Assembly (NCBI GenBank): GCA_963704875.1
Contig: CAVPIA010000008.1
Span: forward strand, 1,850,859 to 1,914,858
From: CAMYOC01 sp963704875
GTDB lineage: Bacteria > Pseudomonadota > Gammaproteobacteria > Steroidobacterales > XN24
Length of the DNA: 64,000 nt
Direction of reading: 5' to 3'
Positions 50,124 through 58,908 of this stretch are shown piece by piece (within the stretch, counting starts at the first letter, position 1; each line of letters starts with the position of its first letter). Made by a program: the position numbers and the translations under genes. The notes beneath the pieces are model-generated. The model was not told the DNA's origin. It saw only the letters and a program-made list of their open reading frames with translations, and did no database searches.

Positions 50124-50615
50124 ATGTCACAATACGAGAAACATGTCTTCATCTGCACCTATGGACCCTACTGCTGGTTTGACGGCGACACGGATTCCCT
50201 GTTTCGCCGTTTGAAGCGGCGTGTAGCCGATGCAGGTCTGCGCGATACGATCCGCATCAACCGCTCCGGCTGTCTGAACCATTGCGGCCATGGCCCTGTC
50301 ATTGTTGTCTATCCTGAGGCTGTCTGGTATGGCAATGTCCAACCGGATGATGTTGATGAGATCTTTGAACAACATCTATGCCTCAATCTCCCTGTCGACC
50401 GCCTTCGCCTCCAACTTCCACCGGGCAATAATAAGCAAACCCAACGATATCCCGCGCAGGTTCACACTATCAAGCAGGTCGAGAAAGATCTTGATGACCA
50501 ACGGCGTCTGGCGCAGCAGGCTGTGCGGCTCGCAGTGCAGGATGCAGTTGATACAGAGCCGGATAGTACGGAGACGGATAGTACGGGGACGGACAGTTCG
50601 AGGCCGAATGCCTAG
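50124..50615 (+). CDS. Thioredoxin-like [2Fe-2S] ferredoxin-domain protein
   Basis: Intact, 163 residues from ATG 50124 (MSQYEKHVFICTYGPYCW). The four cluster cysteines are in FICTYGPYCW and SGCLNHCGHGP, the pattern of thioredoxin-like 2Fe-2S proteins related to the NuoE C-terminal fold and to ferredoxins found in cobalamin-biosynthesis contexts. The remaining VIVVYPEAVWYGNVQPDDVD is standard for the family. The C-terminal 60 residues are Gln/Asp/Thr-rich and end with a degenerate repeat (DSTETDSTGTDSS). It lies 33 bases upstream of the phosphatase/methyltransferase gene on the same strand. Confidence 0.88.
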   Translation: MSQYEKHVFICTYGPYCWFDGDTDSLFRRLKRRVADAGLRDTIRINRSGCLNHCGHGPVIVVYPEAVWYGNVQPDDVDEIFEQHLCLNLPVDRLRLQLPPGNNKQTQRYPAQVHTIKQVEKDLDDQRRLAQQAVRLAVQDAVDTEPDSTETDSTGTDSSRPNA

Positions 50616-50648
50616 GGATAATCGCCATCTTAGAATGGACGTGGACAC

Positions 50649-52092
50649 TTGAATGTGAGCGACAATCAGTCACCCCGCCCAGAGCCAAAACAGGTTGGCA
50701 GCGACGACGTCGATTTTCGTCTACTGTTGATCTGCCATGCCGAAGAGATGCAAAATCGCTACGCCAATTTGGCTAGCTCCGATAGCGGCCTGACCGCTGT
50801 CGGTTGGCAGCAGACCGACGTTTTGGCCAATTGGCTACGCAGCCACTATCGGCTCCATGCGCTGTTCAGCGGCCCGGAATTGCGCAACCGGCTGACGGCC
50901 CAACGGGTCGGTCAGAGCCTCGGTCTTCCTGTCACCATCTACGAGGAACTGTTTCAGCCGTCAGATCCAATCATCGAACTTGAGCTCGCCGAAGCGGCCA
51001 TCGATGTGGCGTCGGATTCGCCCTGTTTGGATTTGCAGAACGTGCTGGAGCCTCTGATTGAGAAGTACACTCAGCAGGCTGTTGCGATGTTCATGAGCCG
51101 CCACGCCATTGAACTGACGCTGGCCTGTCTGCTGGGCGTCGAGGATATCCATCTGCGGTTGCTCCATACCAGTGTCTCCGAGCTTCAGTGTCGAGACGGA
51201 GAGTGGTATATCGCCTATATAAACCGCCGTGAGCATCTGCCTCAACCGATTCCCGATGATATTGTTCCGGTGCTGGCGGAGGAAAAAACGCCTGACCTCC
51301 CGGAAGATCTTTCGCTGCTACCCCAGATCTACAACCAGGACGTCGCTGCTTCGGTCGATCAGAATGATTCGAGTCGGCTCAATCGCTTCGCCAATCTAAT
51401 CTCGTTCGCCGACATTCAGGCGGGCGCAAGAGTGCTGGATGTCGGAACCGGTACGGGACTGTTGTCCATGGCGCTGGCCGAATCCTGTGATGTGACGGTT
51501 GTCGGCACCGATATCAGCCCGGCCATGCTGGAACGAGCTGAGTTTTTTCGTCTCAACAGCCCGCATGAGATCGCTCGTCGGGTCAATTTTCGACTGGCCA
51601 CGGCTCAGGCCTTGCCTTTCGCCAAAGGGCGTTTCGACGTCGTCATCTGTCGGATGGTACTGCATCTCAATCGAAAGCCGGAACGGATCCTGCGCGAGCT
51701 TTGGCGAGTGCTGAGACCCGGCGGCATCCTGATCATTGCTGATCTGTTGAGCACCGAAGATCCGGTCCGCCGTGCGACCCAGAACGCGATCGAGGAGCGG
51801 AGAAATCCGTCGCATGTGGCGGCCTATTCGGTCGCTCAGTATCGCGAGATGATCACTCAGGCGGGATTTGTCCCGAAATCCGAGGAGATCGCTATCTTTA
51901 GCCGCAAGCTGGACGAATGGCTGGCTGAACTCGGCGCCAAACCGGCCAACGGCGCGGTGGTGCGTGAGATGGTCGAGGCCAGTCTCGGAAACCGACGCCG
52001 CCGGTATCAACGCCCGGCGCCATGGCGACGAACTGATCTTTGACCAGCGCCTGGTCTATCTCAGGGCTGTCAAACCTGAGCCTCCGGAGTAG
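50649..52092 (+). CDS. Degenerate histidine-phosphatase domain fused to a SAM methyltransferase
   Basis: Starts at TTG 50649 or GTG 50655. Residues about 22-190 have the phosphoglycerate-mutase fold pattern: RLLLICHAEEMQNRY occupies the position of the catalytic L-x-R-H-G motif (here C-H-A), GLTAVGWQQTDVLANWLR and LFSGPELRNRLTAQRVG follow, and a second His appears in SRHAIELTLACLLG. A class I methyltransferase begins near residue 255: ARVLDVGTGTGLLSMALAES (SAM loop), VVGTDISPAML, ALPFAKGRFDVVICRMVLHL, LRPGGILIIADLLS. A break near 51990 means the last part is read as ARRHGDELIFDQRLVYLRAV, ending PEPPE at 52092. About 480 residues. The acceptor is unknown; close to UbiE/COQ5-type methyltransferases. 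Confidence 0.85.
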
Positions 52093-52113
52093 AGCGATTC
52101 CAAGAGAGTAAAA

Positions 52114-52209
52114 ATCCACGAAGAGCACCAATAAACACGAAGATTCAGTAGTTCACGATTTGGTGAAAAGCGAGATTCTTCGTGATTTTTATTGGCGCTC
52201 TTCGTGGAT
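52114..52209. repeat. Intergenic hairpin of the cacgaa-word type, with MITE end in the loop
   Basis: atccacgaagagcaccaata... (52114-52142) pairs with the complement at 52179-52209, with a few mismatches and a small indel. The loop is almost entirely the MITE end fragment at 52145-52182. Confidence 0.85.
52145..52182 (+). mobile_element. MITE end fragment, copy 3 (38 bp)
   Basis: Identical to the first 38 bases of copy 2 (25204-25241), tcagtagttcacgatttg and onwards, then divergence at a gattcttcg word shared with the hairpin. The left flank is gat, as for copy 1. The right end is absent. Confidence 0.85.
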
Positions 52210-52233
52210 CAATTTGGCAATTCGTCGGCCTTA

Positions 52234-52331
52234 TGAGCGTCCAAAAACAAATTCCCGCTTTCGTTCGTAGTAACCGCTTTAGCGGTCTGGACGGCTGAAG
52301 CCGTCACTACGAACTTATTTCTGGACGCTCA
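52234..52331. repeat. Cruciform-type repeat, copy A
   Basis: The outer arms tgagcgtcca (52234-52243) and tggacgctca (52322-52331) are perfect. Inside, gttcgtagt and actacgaac pair, enclosing two mini-hairpins, accgctttagcggt and acggctgaagccgt. Related in reverse orientation to the repeat at 63828-63889. Confidence 0.88.
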
Positions 52332-52332
52332 C

Positions 52333-53517
52333 TTACCGAGCGTCTCTATACAACTCGCGCAGAATGATCATCTTCTGGATCTGGGTCGTGCCTTCGTAGA
52401 TCTGGTAGATCTTGGCATCGCGCATCAGCTTCTCAACCGGATACTCCCGACTGTAGCCGTTGCCGCCGAAGACCTGCACGGCGTCGGTGGCGTTCTGCAT
52501 GGCCGCGTCGGCGCAGAAGGCCTTGGCCACCGCGGCTTCGGTCGTGTTGCGCTTGCCGTTGTCGACCAGCCAGGCCGACCGCCACGCCAATTGCTGGGCG
52601 GCATCGACGCGGATCTTCATATCGGCCAGGATGAAGCCGACGCCCTGGAAGCTGGGCGATGGGCTGGCCGAAGGCCATCCGCTCGCCGGCATACTTGACG
52701 GCCTCGTCCAAGCGCACGCCGGGCCACGCCGGTGGCCGCGGCCGCGACCGGCGGTCGGCTCTTGTCAAAGACGCCCATGCCGATCATGAAGCCCTCGCCC
52801 TTCGCGCCCCAGCAGGTTCTCCGCCGGCACTTCGACATCCTCGAAGAAGACCATGGAGGTCTGGGCTGCGTGTTGTCCCATCTTCTCCAGCGGCTTGCTG
52901 GTGGTGACGCCGCCAAAGGCGCGCTCGACGATGAAGCAACTCATGCCCTTGTGGCCGGCATCGGGATCGGTCTTGGCAAAGACCGTGAAGTAGTCGGCCA
53001 CCGGGCCATCGGTGATCCAGGTCTTCGCGCCGTTGAGGATGTAGCTGTCGCCCTTGCTTGATGGCCGTCGTCTTGATGGCGGAGACATCCGAACCGGCGT
53101 CCGGCTCCGTCATGCAGTAGGCCATGATCTTGCCGTCTTCGGTCAGGCGCGGGAAGTAGCGCTCCTTCTGGTCGTCGTTGCCGGCGAGCAGGATGGGCAA
53201 CACGGCCAACTGATTGAGCATGAGCGCGGTCTGGATGCCCGAACAGGCGTAGGCCAGTTCTTCGCCGACGATACACTCTTCGAAGCACGGATGCCCCCAT
53301 CCCGCCATACTCTTCGGGAATGTTGAGATTGACCAGGCCGATCTCAGCAGCCTTGTCGAAAATATCCCACGGCCACTCACCGCTCTGATCGTAGTGTTCA
53401 GCTTTGGGCAGGATCTCTCTGGGCGGCAAAATCACGCGCCAGATTCTGCAACATCTGCTGATCCTGGTTCAGTTCGAAGTTGATGCCCCCCATACTGTCG
53501 TCCATATCATTCACCAT
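52333..53517 (-). CDS. Acyl-CoA dehydrogenase (frameshifted)
   Basis: FAD-dependent fatty-acid beta-oxidation enzyme of about 395 residues. Starts MVNDMDDSMGGINFELNQDQ at 53517; the MDDSM start a few codons on is equally possible. Motifs: EIGLVNLNIPEEYGGMG, YCMTEPDAGSDVSAIKTTAI (FAD/substrate loop), GAKTWITDGPVADYFTVFAK, VFGGNGYSREYPVEKLMRDA, and the catalytic Glu in YQIYEGTTQIQKMIILREL. It ends RELYRDAR at 52333. Breaks lie near 53410, 53300, 53050, 52800, 52735 and 52660. Chain-length specificity is uncertain. No electron-transfer flavoprotein gene is adjacent. Confidence 0.9.
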
Positions 53518-53688
53518 GCTTTCTATCCGTCTAGGATTTTCGGTTGCACGGATTTTACGACGTTGCTGACAAGCGGATTGACCCGATCTAGACCGCTGGT
53601 TTGACCATATTGAAGCGATGCACTATTCTGGCACTGTTGTCGACATGTTGACTGGCCAATGTAAACCATCAGGAAAGTGAAAGATACC

Positions 53689-54735
53689 ATGCTCGAATCA
53701 TCGTTTTTGTTCACAGAGATCCATGAACAACCTCAGGTCTTGGCGACCATGCTGGCTGAAGAAAAAGAACGCCGTTTCCGCGCTGGTCGCCGAGATTCAA
53801 GAGCGCCAGATCGACTATGTCGTGATTGCCGCCCGCGGGACAAGCGACAATGCCGGACGCTATGCCCAGTACCTGCTCGGCGCCGTCAACGGCCTGCCGG
53901 TTGCGCTGGCGACGCCCAGCCTCTTCACCATCTACAACCAGGTTCCTCGCTTTCGCAATGCTCTGGTGCTGGGCATCAGCCAGAGCGGCAAGAGTCCGGA
54001 CATCGTCGGCGTTGTTGCCGAGGCCCGCCGCCAGGGCGCATTGACGGCGGCCATCACCAACGAGGCCGACTCCGATCTGGCGCAACAGGCCGACCATGTC
54101 ATTCGTCTGCATGCCGGAAACGAACGTTCGGTGGCCGCCACCAAGACCTACACCAGTTCACTGATGGCGATTTCGCTGTTGAGTTCGTTGCTGGCCGACG
54201 ATGCCGAAATGTTGGCTGAGATTGAGCAGATCCCAGAGAAGGTGAGCAGATTCTTTCCATCAACGATGATGTGGCGCGTGTGGCAGAGCGCTATCGCTAC
54301 ATGCGAGACTGCGTGGTGATCGGACGGGGCTACAACTATGCCACAGCCTTTGAACTGGCGCTCAAACTCAAGGAACTCACCTACACGATTGCCGAGCCGT
54401 ACAGCTCGGCCGATTTTCTGCATGGACCGCTGGCGCTGATCGAAAATGGCTTTCCGGCCATTGTGGTTGCGCCGAGCGGCGTCATGTTGCCGGAGATGCA
54501 GGCTTTCATCGAAGTGCTGCGGCAGCGCGAGGCCGAACCGATCATCATCAGCGACGATGCGGAGACACTGGCGATGGCACGGATTCCGCTGCCTCTGGCG
54601 GCATCGACGCCCGAGTGGCTCTCGCCGCTGACATCGATCGTGCCCGGCCAGTTGTTGGCCATGCACCTGGCCAACGCCCGCGACTACGATCCGGATCATC
54701 CTCGTGGTCTGCGCAAAGTGACGGAGACGCGATAG
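53689..54735 (+). CDS. Tandem-SIS sugar isomerase/deaminase, GlmS-like without amidotransferase (frameshifted)
   Basis: Starts MLESSFLFTEIHEQPQVLAT at 53689. The first SIS domain: YVVIAARGTSDNAGRYAQYL, ALVLGISQSGKSPDIVGVVA, NERSVAATKTYTSSLMAISL. The second: CVVIGRGYNYATAFELALKL, KELTYTIAEPYSSADFLHGP, PEMQAFIEVLRQREAEPIII, and a C-terminal YDPDHPRGLRKVTETR loop like the GlmS tail. The N-terminal Cys amidotransferase domain of GlmS is missing, so this is probably an ammonia-using or deaminating sugar-phosphate enzyme (NagB-II/AgaS-like), not glutamine-dependent GlmS. About 345 residues. Breaks lie near 53765 and 54245. Confidence 0.88.
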
Positions 54736-54745
54736 TTTCGGTTTG

Positions 54746-54831
54746 ATCCACGAAGGGCACGAATGTTCACAAAGACACAGACGCCAAGAAGGGGTTAGTT
54801 TTCTTCGTGGACATTTGTGCCCTTCGTGGAT
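54746..54831. repeat. Intergenic hairpin of the cacgaa-word type
   Basis: atccacgaagggcacgaatg... (54746-54775) pairs 27 of 30 with 54802-54831; both arms reiterate cacgaa/ttcgtg. It lies between the convergent SIS gene (plus) and the YbaK gene (minus), so it may act as a shared terminator. It shares words with the hairpin at 52114-52209. Confidence 0.88.
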
Positions 54832-54845
54832 AATTTTTGAGGGCG

Positions 54846-55360
54846 TCACGCCAACTCAACCCAGCGAGCGCGGGTCAGTTTCACCAGATCGGCGACCGGC
54901 AGTTCTATGTTTGCGCCCCGTTCGCCGGCGCTGACGGCGATGGTCTTCGTAGGCTCGGGCACGTTCGTCGATGTAGATCTCAAAGCCTTTGTTGATCAGC
55001 GCCAGCGGGCTGATGCCGCCGGTCTGCAACTTTGTCAGTTGTTCGGCCTGTTTGTGTTCGGCCATCTTGATCTTTTTGACACCGACGGCCTTGGCAAGAC
55101 TCCTTCAGCTTAAGCGTTGCCGGTCCCGGGCACGATCACCAGCAGGGGCTTGCTTCGCGGCTGGTCGACCACAGCGCAACCAGCGTCTTGAAGACCTGCT
55201 CCGGCGGCAGTCCGATGGCCTGCGCCACCTCGACGGCCGAGTGAACGCCGGCGTCGTAGTCATAGGTGTGGACAGTGTAGGGCACGCGTTTGCTGTCCAG
55301 CAGCCGTGTCACGTTGTTCTTAAATGCGTTATCTTGGTTGACATGTGAGTGACTTCCCAT
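54846..55360 (-). CDS. ybaK: Cys-tRNA(Pro)/Cys-tRNA(Cys) deacylase YbaK/EbsC (frameshifted)
   Basis: Hydrolyses mischarged tRNA, by family. Readable as NNVTRLLDSKRVPYTVHTYD, YDAGVHSAVEVAQAIGLPPE, QVFKTLVA, then after breaks LLVIVPGTATLKLKESLAKA, VGVKKIKMAEHKQAEQLTKL and TGGISPLALINKGFEIYIDE. The catalytic Lys and the TGGISPLA loop are intact. It ends VKLTRARWVELA at 54846. Breaks lie near 55150, 55100 and 54955. ATG 55360 is the simplest start, but its start codon overlaps a divergent gene's ATG. A start at ATG 55344, followed by a frameshift, is also possible. About 160 residues. Confidence 0.85.
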
Positions 55361-56038
55361 GGGTCTGACGCAGTGGCTAGACCTGATTATAGCAAATCTC
55401 GGCCGCTGGTCGCTCGCTTATCGGCGTCTGTATCGTCCTGGCGGCTAGTTGGGTTGCGGGCAGGCGGCAGATGCAGAAGCGAGGACTACGTTTCTGGTCT
55501 CAACTCGACGACAGCACAGTGGCCCAGCAACGACTTGACACGCCGTATCGGCAGGCGGATTCGTTACGACACTGCTCCCGGCGCCCGAGCCATTTGACTA
55601 CTGCTCCGTTCGCTATCGAACCCGTGCTGCATTCAATCCATTGGTCTGGTTGCTGCAACTGATCGCACCGGCGCCGGAGCATCTGAGATCCGGGCCATGT
55701 TGCCGACGCCGCCCGGCTCCGAGCTTGTCTGGGATCGTGGACAGGCGCCGCCCACAGCGCTTGGGCCTGCATCCCGAGCCGCGAACTGTGGACCCTTCAT
55801 CGCCTTGATCATCGTCGATGCTGAGTATGCGACCCGGGGCGATACCACCAATGGCGTCCAGCATGCGTTTGGCGAACTGCAGAACCGCTTCGGCCCATTC
55901 TTGCGCGCATCGTCGTCCGCGCAGAATCGCAGCCCCACATCACCGTGACTCTCAGCACCGCCCGCTTTGATCCGGCGCAGACGCCGGTTCTTGTTGCCCT
56001 GGTTCGAAGCCTTGGTCGGGCAGCAACCATCGACTGAA
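55359..56038 (+). CDS. Hypothetical membrane-anchored protein (frameshifted, reconstructed)
   Basis: No single frame is long, but coding-looking pieces line up in order: MGLTQWLDLIIANLGRWSL, then IGVCIVLAASWVAGRRQ (a membrane segment), MQKRGLRFWSQLDDSTVAQQ, RLDTPYRQADSLRH, PFDYCSVRYRTRAAFNPLVW, LLQLIAPAPEHL, GPFIALIIVDAEYATRGDTT, NGVQHAFGELQNRFGP, and ILARIVVRAESQPHITVTLS ... LVRSLGRAATID then TGA. The frame switches every 60-120 bases, as in neighbouring genes. A strong bidirectional terminator follows the stop, which supports a real plus-strand gene. About 225 residues. No family recognised. Confidence 0.5.
55386..55391 (-). promoter_or_regulatory. Extended -10 element upstream of ybaK
   Basis: On the minus strand TGC-TATAAT (55394-55386), 25 bases before the ATG at 55360. 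A -35 box is not convincing, but extended -10 promoters do not need one. Confidence 0.45.
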
Positions 56039-56064
56039 ATGGGTGTGTCCAAAATGAGTACTCA

Positions 56065-56112
56065 GTGCAAAAACGAGGGGTATGGACCGCGGTCCATACC
56101 CCTTTTTTGCAC
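56065..56112. terminator. Bidirectional terminator hairpin
   Basis: gtgcaaaaacgaggggtatg...ggaccgcggtcc...catacccct tttttgcac: a long, nearly perfect stem with ggaccgcggtcc at its centre, T-rich on both strands. It lies between the reconstructed plus-strand gene (stop 56038) and the minus-strand lipoprotein (stop 56126). Confidence 0.9.
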
Positions 56113-56125
56113 CAAATCAGATTAT

Positions 56126-57101
56126 CTACTGGGGAAAGAACGCATGAATGTTCAGGTCGGTCGTCTGGATAATGGGCAGCAATTGATTGACGAGGCCCAT
56201 GATCGCTTCCGTGTCGCCGTCGCCGAGACTGCCGGACTGGACCAGAATTTCAAGCAGATTGTTGATCTTGCCGTCGCTCCAACTGAGCATGGGCAGTGCG
56301 CTGTCGCCAACCATGATCTGGATGCCGTCCGGGTTGGTGGCGATGGTCGCCTCTGTGATACCCGCAGCCGATAGCCCGTCGATCAGTTCGGCAGGCAGTT
56401 CCAGCGCGTCCATTGGCTGTCCCGTCAGCGCCTGCAATTCCTCTTCGCTCATGCCGGCCAGACTCCAGGTGCCGTCGGCTGCATAGACGATCGGAATGTT
56501 GATCAGCGGCGGCTGTTCCACGGCACTGAGGAACTCATCCTGGGCTGCCTGGGTATCCGCGGCTGCCGTGGTCTCGGCATAGAGAGGCGCAACTTCGGCG
56601 CCCTCAGCCGCTGGGAAGCGTACGACGGCGGCGAGACCCATGTTGGTCAGCAGTGGCAGCAGTTGGTCCAGCGCCGGCACTTCCTGCCCGGCTACGGCCA
56701 GCGAGCCCAACCAGTGAGGATAGGCTCTCTGCATCCCAGGAAAGTGACGGGACTTCAAGGCCGTTGACCAGAATGTCAAGGCCGTCAGATCGGTTGTTGA
56801 CCTGTACGTTCTGGATATTCATGGATTGAAGCTGGCTAACCAGGTCCGCACCCAAGACCAGTTGGCTGGCTGTCTCGGGCGGAATGATCGCGCTGAAACT
56901 GCTCAGCGGTATGCCTCCGATGGAGGGTTCGCCGGCGGCGTCGTAGTCGATGACAATCGCCGGCAGGTCAACAACCACTTCCGATTCACCTGCCTGATCG
57001 AGAATCTCGCCGGCACCTGATCGCGGGGCACAGCCTGAGAGCAATGCCAGCGATAGAACGAGGAGCAACGTCAACAACAAGGGAAATCGAGTATTGCGCA
57101 T
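56126..57101 (-). CDS. Lipoprotein with an internally duplicated domain (one frameshift)
   Basis: Starts MRNTRFPLLLTLLLVLSLAL at 57101 with AGGAGG 8 bases upstream; lipobox LLSGC. Domain one (about residues 45-140) contains IVIDYDAAGEPSIGGIPLSS, VQVNNRSDGLDILVNGLEVP and SLSWDAESLSSLVGLAG. Domain two (about 215-310) contains IPIVYAADGTWSLAGMSEEE, ATIATNPDGIQIMVGDSALP and MLSWSDGKINNLLEILVQSG. The halves match in order: an N/A-x-(P/S)DG-hydrophobic strand followed by LSW. About 325 residues; break near 56730. Surface or periplasmic; function unknown. Confidence 0.8.
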
Positions 57102-57175
57102 GTACTTTCCTCCTGAATCGTTAATAGGGTTTGTCGAGAACGTGATGAGAATGTCTGATAGGGAATTCTTGCCTC

Positions 57176-57204
57176 ATTATACCTTCGAGTGGAGATGCTG
57201 TCTA
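57176..57204 (-). promoter_or_regulatory. Sigma-70-type promoter of the duplicated-domain lipoprotein
   Basis: On the minus strand TAGACA (57204-57199), 17 bases, TATAAT (57181-57176). About 70 bases of leader precede the ATG at 57101, including the AGGAGG site. Confidence 0.7.
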
Positions 57205-57314
57205 GCGGAAAATTCGACCCGCCGCCCCGTGAAACTCCCGCGAATCCATTCCGAACCCGACAACCCGATCCGATCCGGTTGTCGCCGATTTCTTAGCTGC
57301 GTCCGCTCCTACTG

Positions 57315-57320
57315 TATAAT
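57315..57320 (+). promoter_or_regulatory. -10 element upstream of the tRNA methyltransferase
   Basis: A consensus TATAAT at 57315-57320 lies 30 bases before ATG 57351. The -35 region (cttagc near 57292) is poor. Confidence 0.45.
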
Positions 57321-57350
57321 CTCAAGGTTCTTCGATAGAAACGATGACGA

Positions 57351-58337
57351 ATGATTGCGGATGAAAGTTTGGGTGATGGCATGACAGATGATCGTAGTTC
57401 GCGCTGGTTCGAAGGCGGACGGGACAGAACGGACTATGGCGACCGCTTGTTGCTCCTTTCCTCGGATCAGAAGCGCTACCTGATCACGCTCTCGCCCGGC
57501 AACAGCCTGCACACGCATCAGGGCATCTATCGGCATGCCGATCTGATTGACCTGCCCATGGGCAGCGTCGTCAAGAGCCACCAGGGCCAGGAGTCGTTGA
57601 TCATGGAGCCTTCGTTGGGCGATCTGATCAAACATATCAGACGGGCCACCCAGATTATCTATCCCAAGGATGCCGCCTACCTGGTCCACCGCATGAATCT
57701 GCGCGCCGGCAGCCGCGTTATCGAAGCGGGAACAGGCAGCGGCGGCCTGACCATCGCGCTTGCCTGGGCCGTGGCGCCCACCGGCCGGGTCTACACCTAC
57801 GAAGCGCGCGAGGACAATTACCAGCAGGCCCGCAACAACCTGGAACGTGTCGATCTGCTGTCACACGTGACCATGCACCAACGGTCCATCGATGACGGTT
57901 TTGTCGAGACCAATGCCGATGCCCTCTTCCTGGATGTTCGCGATCCTTGGGAATTCCTGCCCCAGGTGCAGGCGGCGCTGCACACCGGCGGCTTCTTTGC
58001 CAGCCTGGTGCCGACGACCAATCAGGTCTCGCAGTTGCTTGTCGCGTTGGAGGAGAACGCCTTCGTCGATATCGACGTCGAGGAATTGTTGTTGCGTCGC
58101 TACAAACCGGTGCCGGAGCGTCTACGTCCCGAGGATGAAATGGTGGCTCACACCGGCTATCTTGTCTTTGCACGCTCGATTGCGGGGGAAATTGACGCCG
58201 ACCGTTGGCAGGCCAAAGAACGACGTCGATACCGGGCACGGCTCAGGGCGCAGGCCGAGATTGCCGAACGAGAGCGAACCCAGGCCGAAGAGAACAAGGT
58301 GACCGGCCGCAAGTATCCGCCTATGCCGTTGCCATAG
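57351..58337 (+). CDS. trmI: tRNA (adenine-N1)-methyltransferase, TrmI type
   Basis: Intact, 328 residues from ATG 57351; ATG 57381 (MTDDRSSRWFEGG) is an alternative start. By family it methylates A58 of the tRNA T-loop with SAM. The N-terminal beta domain contains LTLSPGNSLHTHQGIYRHAD-like sequence, then GSVVKSHQGQESLIMEPSLG and LIKHIRRATQIIYPKDAAYL. The SAM-binding motif is VIEAGTGSGGLTIALAWAVA, then VYTYEAREDNYQQARNNLE and the catalytic-region ALFLDVRDPWEFLPQVQAAL. The C-terminal 60 residues are Arg/Glu-rich (RRRYRARLRAQAEIAERER) and longer than usual. Confidence 0.92.
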   Translation: MIADESLGDGMTDDRSSRWFEGGRDRTDYGDRLLLLSSDQKRYLITLSPGNSLHTHQGIYRHADLIDLPMGSVVKSHQGQESLIMEPSLGDLIKHIRRATQIIYPKDAAYLVHRMNLRAGSRVIEAGTGSGGLTIALAWAVAPTGRVYTYEAREDNYQQARNNLERVDLLSHVTMHQRSIDDGFVETNADALFLDVRDPWEFLPQVQAALHTGGFFASLVPTTNQVSQLLVALEENAFVDIDVEELLLRRYKPVPERLRPEDEMVAHTGYLVFARSIAGEIDADRWQAKERRRYRARLRAQAEIAERERTQAEENKVTGRKYPPMPLP

Positions 58338-58342
58338 CCCCG

Positions 58343-58908
58343 TCAGTCCCCGGCGGAAACCTTGCGTCCTTCCCACATCCGACGCACTATTCGCTCCAGC
58401 AAAACGACCAGGAACAACGCAAGCGCAGCGCCGGCCGCGTCGGTCAAGATGTCACGGAAGTCCGGATGTCTGCCCGGCACAAAGGCCTGATGCAATTCGT
58501 CGCTGAGCGCGTAGACAATCACCAGCGCCCCATGCCGCCAGCGCCGCACGCCGAAACGACGGCCATTGGCGTCGGATGCCCCAATAAAATGCCACGCCCA
58601 ACACGCCGTACTCGACGAAGTGTGCGACCCAGGAGACGTACTCATCGGCATAGGGCAGGAGCCACTCGATCCGATCCAGCAGGGGCCCTTCACCCAACAG
58701 ATCGCGGATCAATGCCGAGACCCAGGCCGGTCCGCCAAAGTCCGGCTTGCTGCTGAGGAAGAAGATCACGGACATGATGGCCACCGCCGGCGCCCAGTTG
58801 ATGATCAAGGCCAGCAAACGCCGCCGAGCGATGGCGGCCCAGCGGTCGATTCACGTCCGGCGCGGCGGTCGGCACAGTGTCAAGCACATTCGTTTGCGAA
58901 CTGTCCAT
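58343..58908 (-). CDS. VanZ-like membrane protein (frameshifted)
   Basis: Starts MDSSQTNVLDTVPTAAPDVN at 58908. After a break the first helix is ALIINWAPAVAIMSVIFFLS, followed by the VanZ signature FLSSKPDFGGPAWVSALIRD. Then VAHFVEYGVLGVAFYWGIRR, and one frame over VIVYALSDELHQAFVPGRHP and DFRDILTDAAGAALALFLVV. The D-E-x-H-Q and R-x-x-D-x-x-T-D motifs are characteristic of the family, best known for a role in teicoplanin resistance in enterococci but widespread with unknown function. About 188 residues. It overlaps the 3' end of the glycosyltransferase gene by about 29 bases. Confidence 0.85.
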
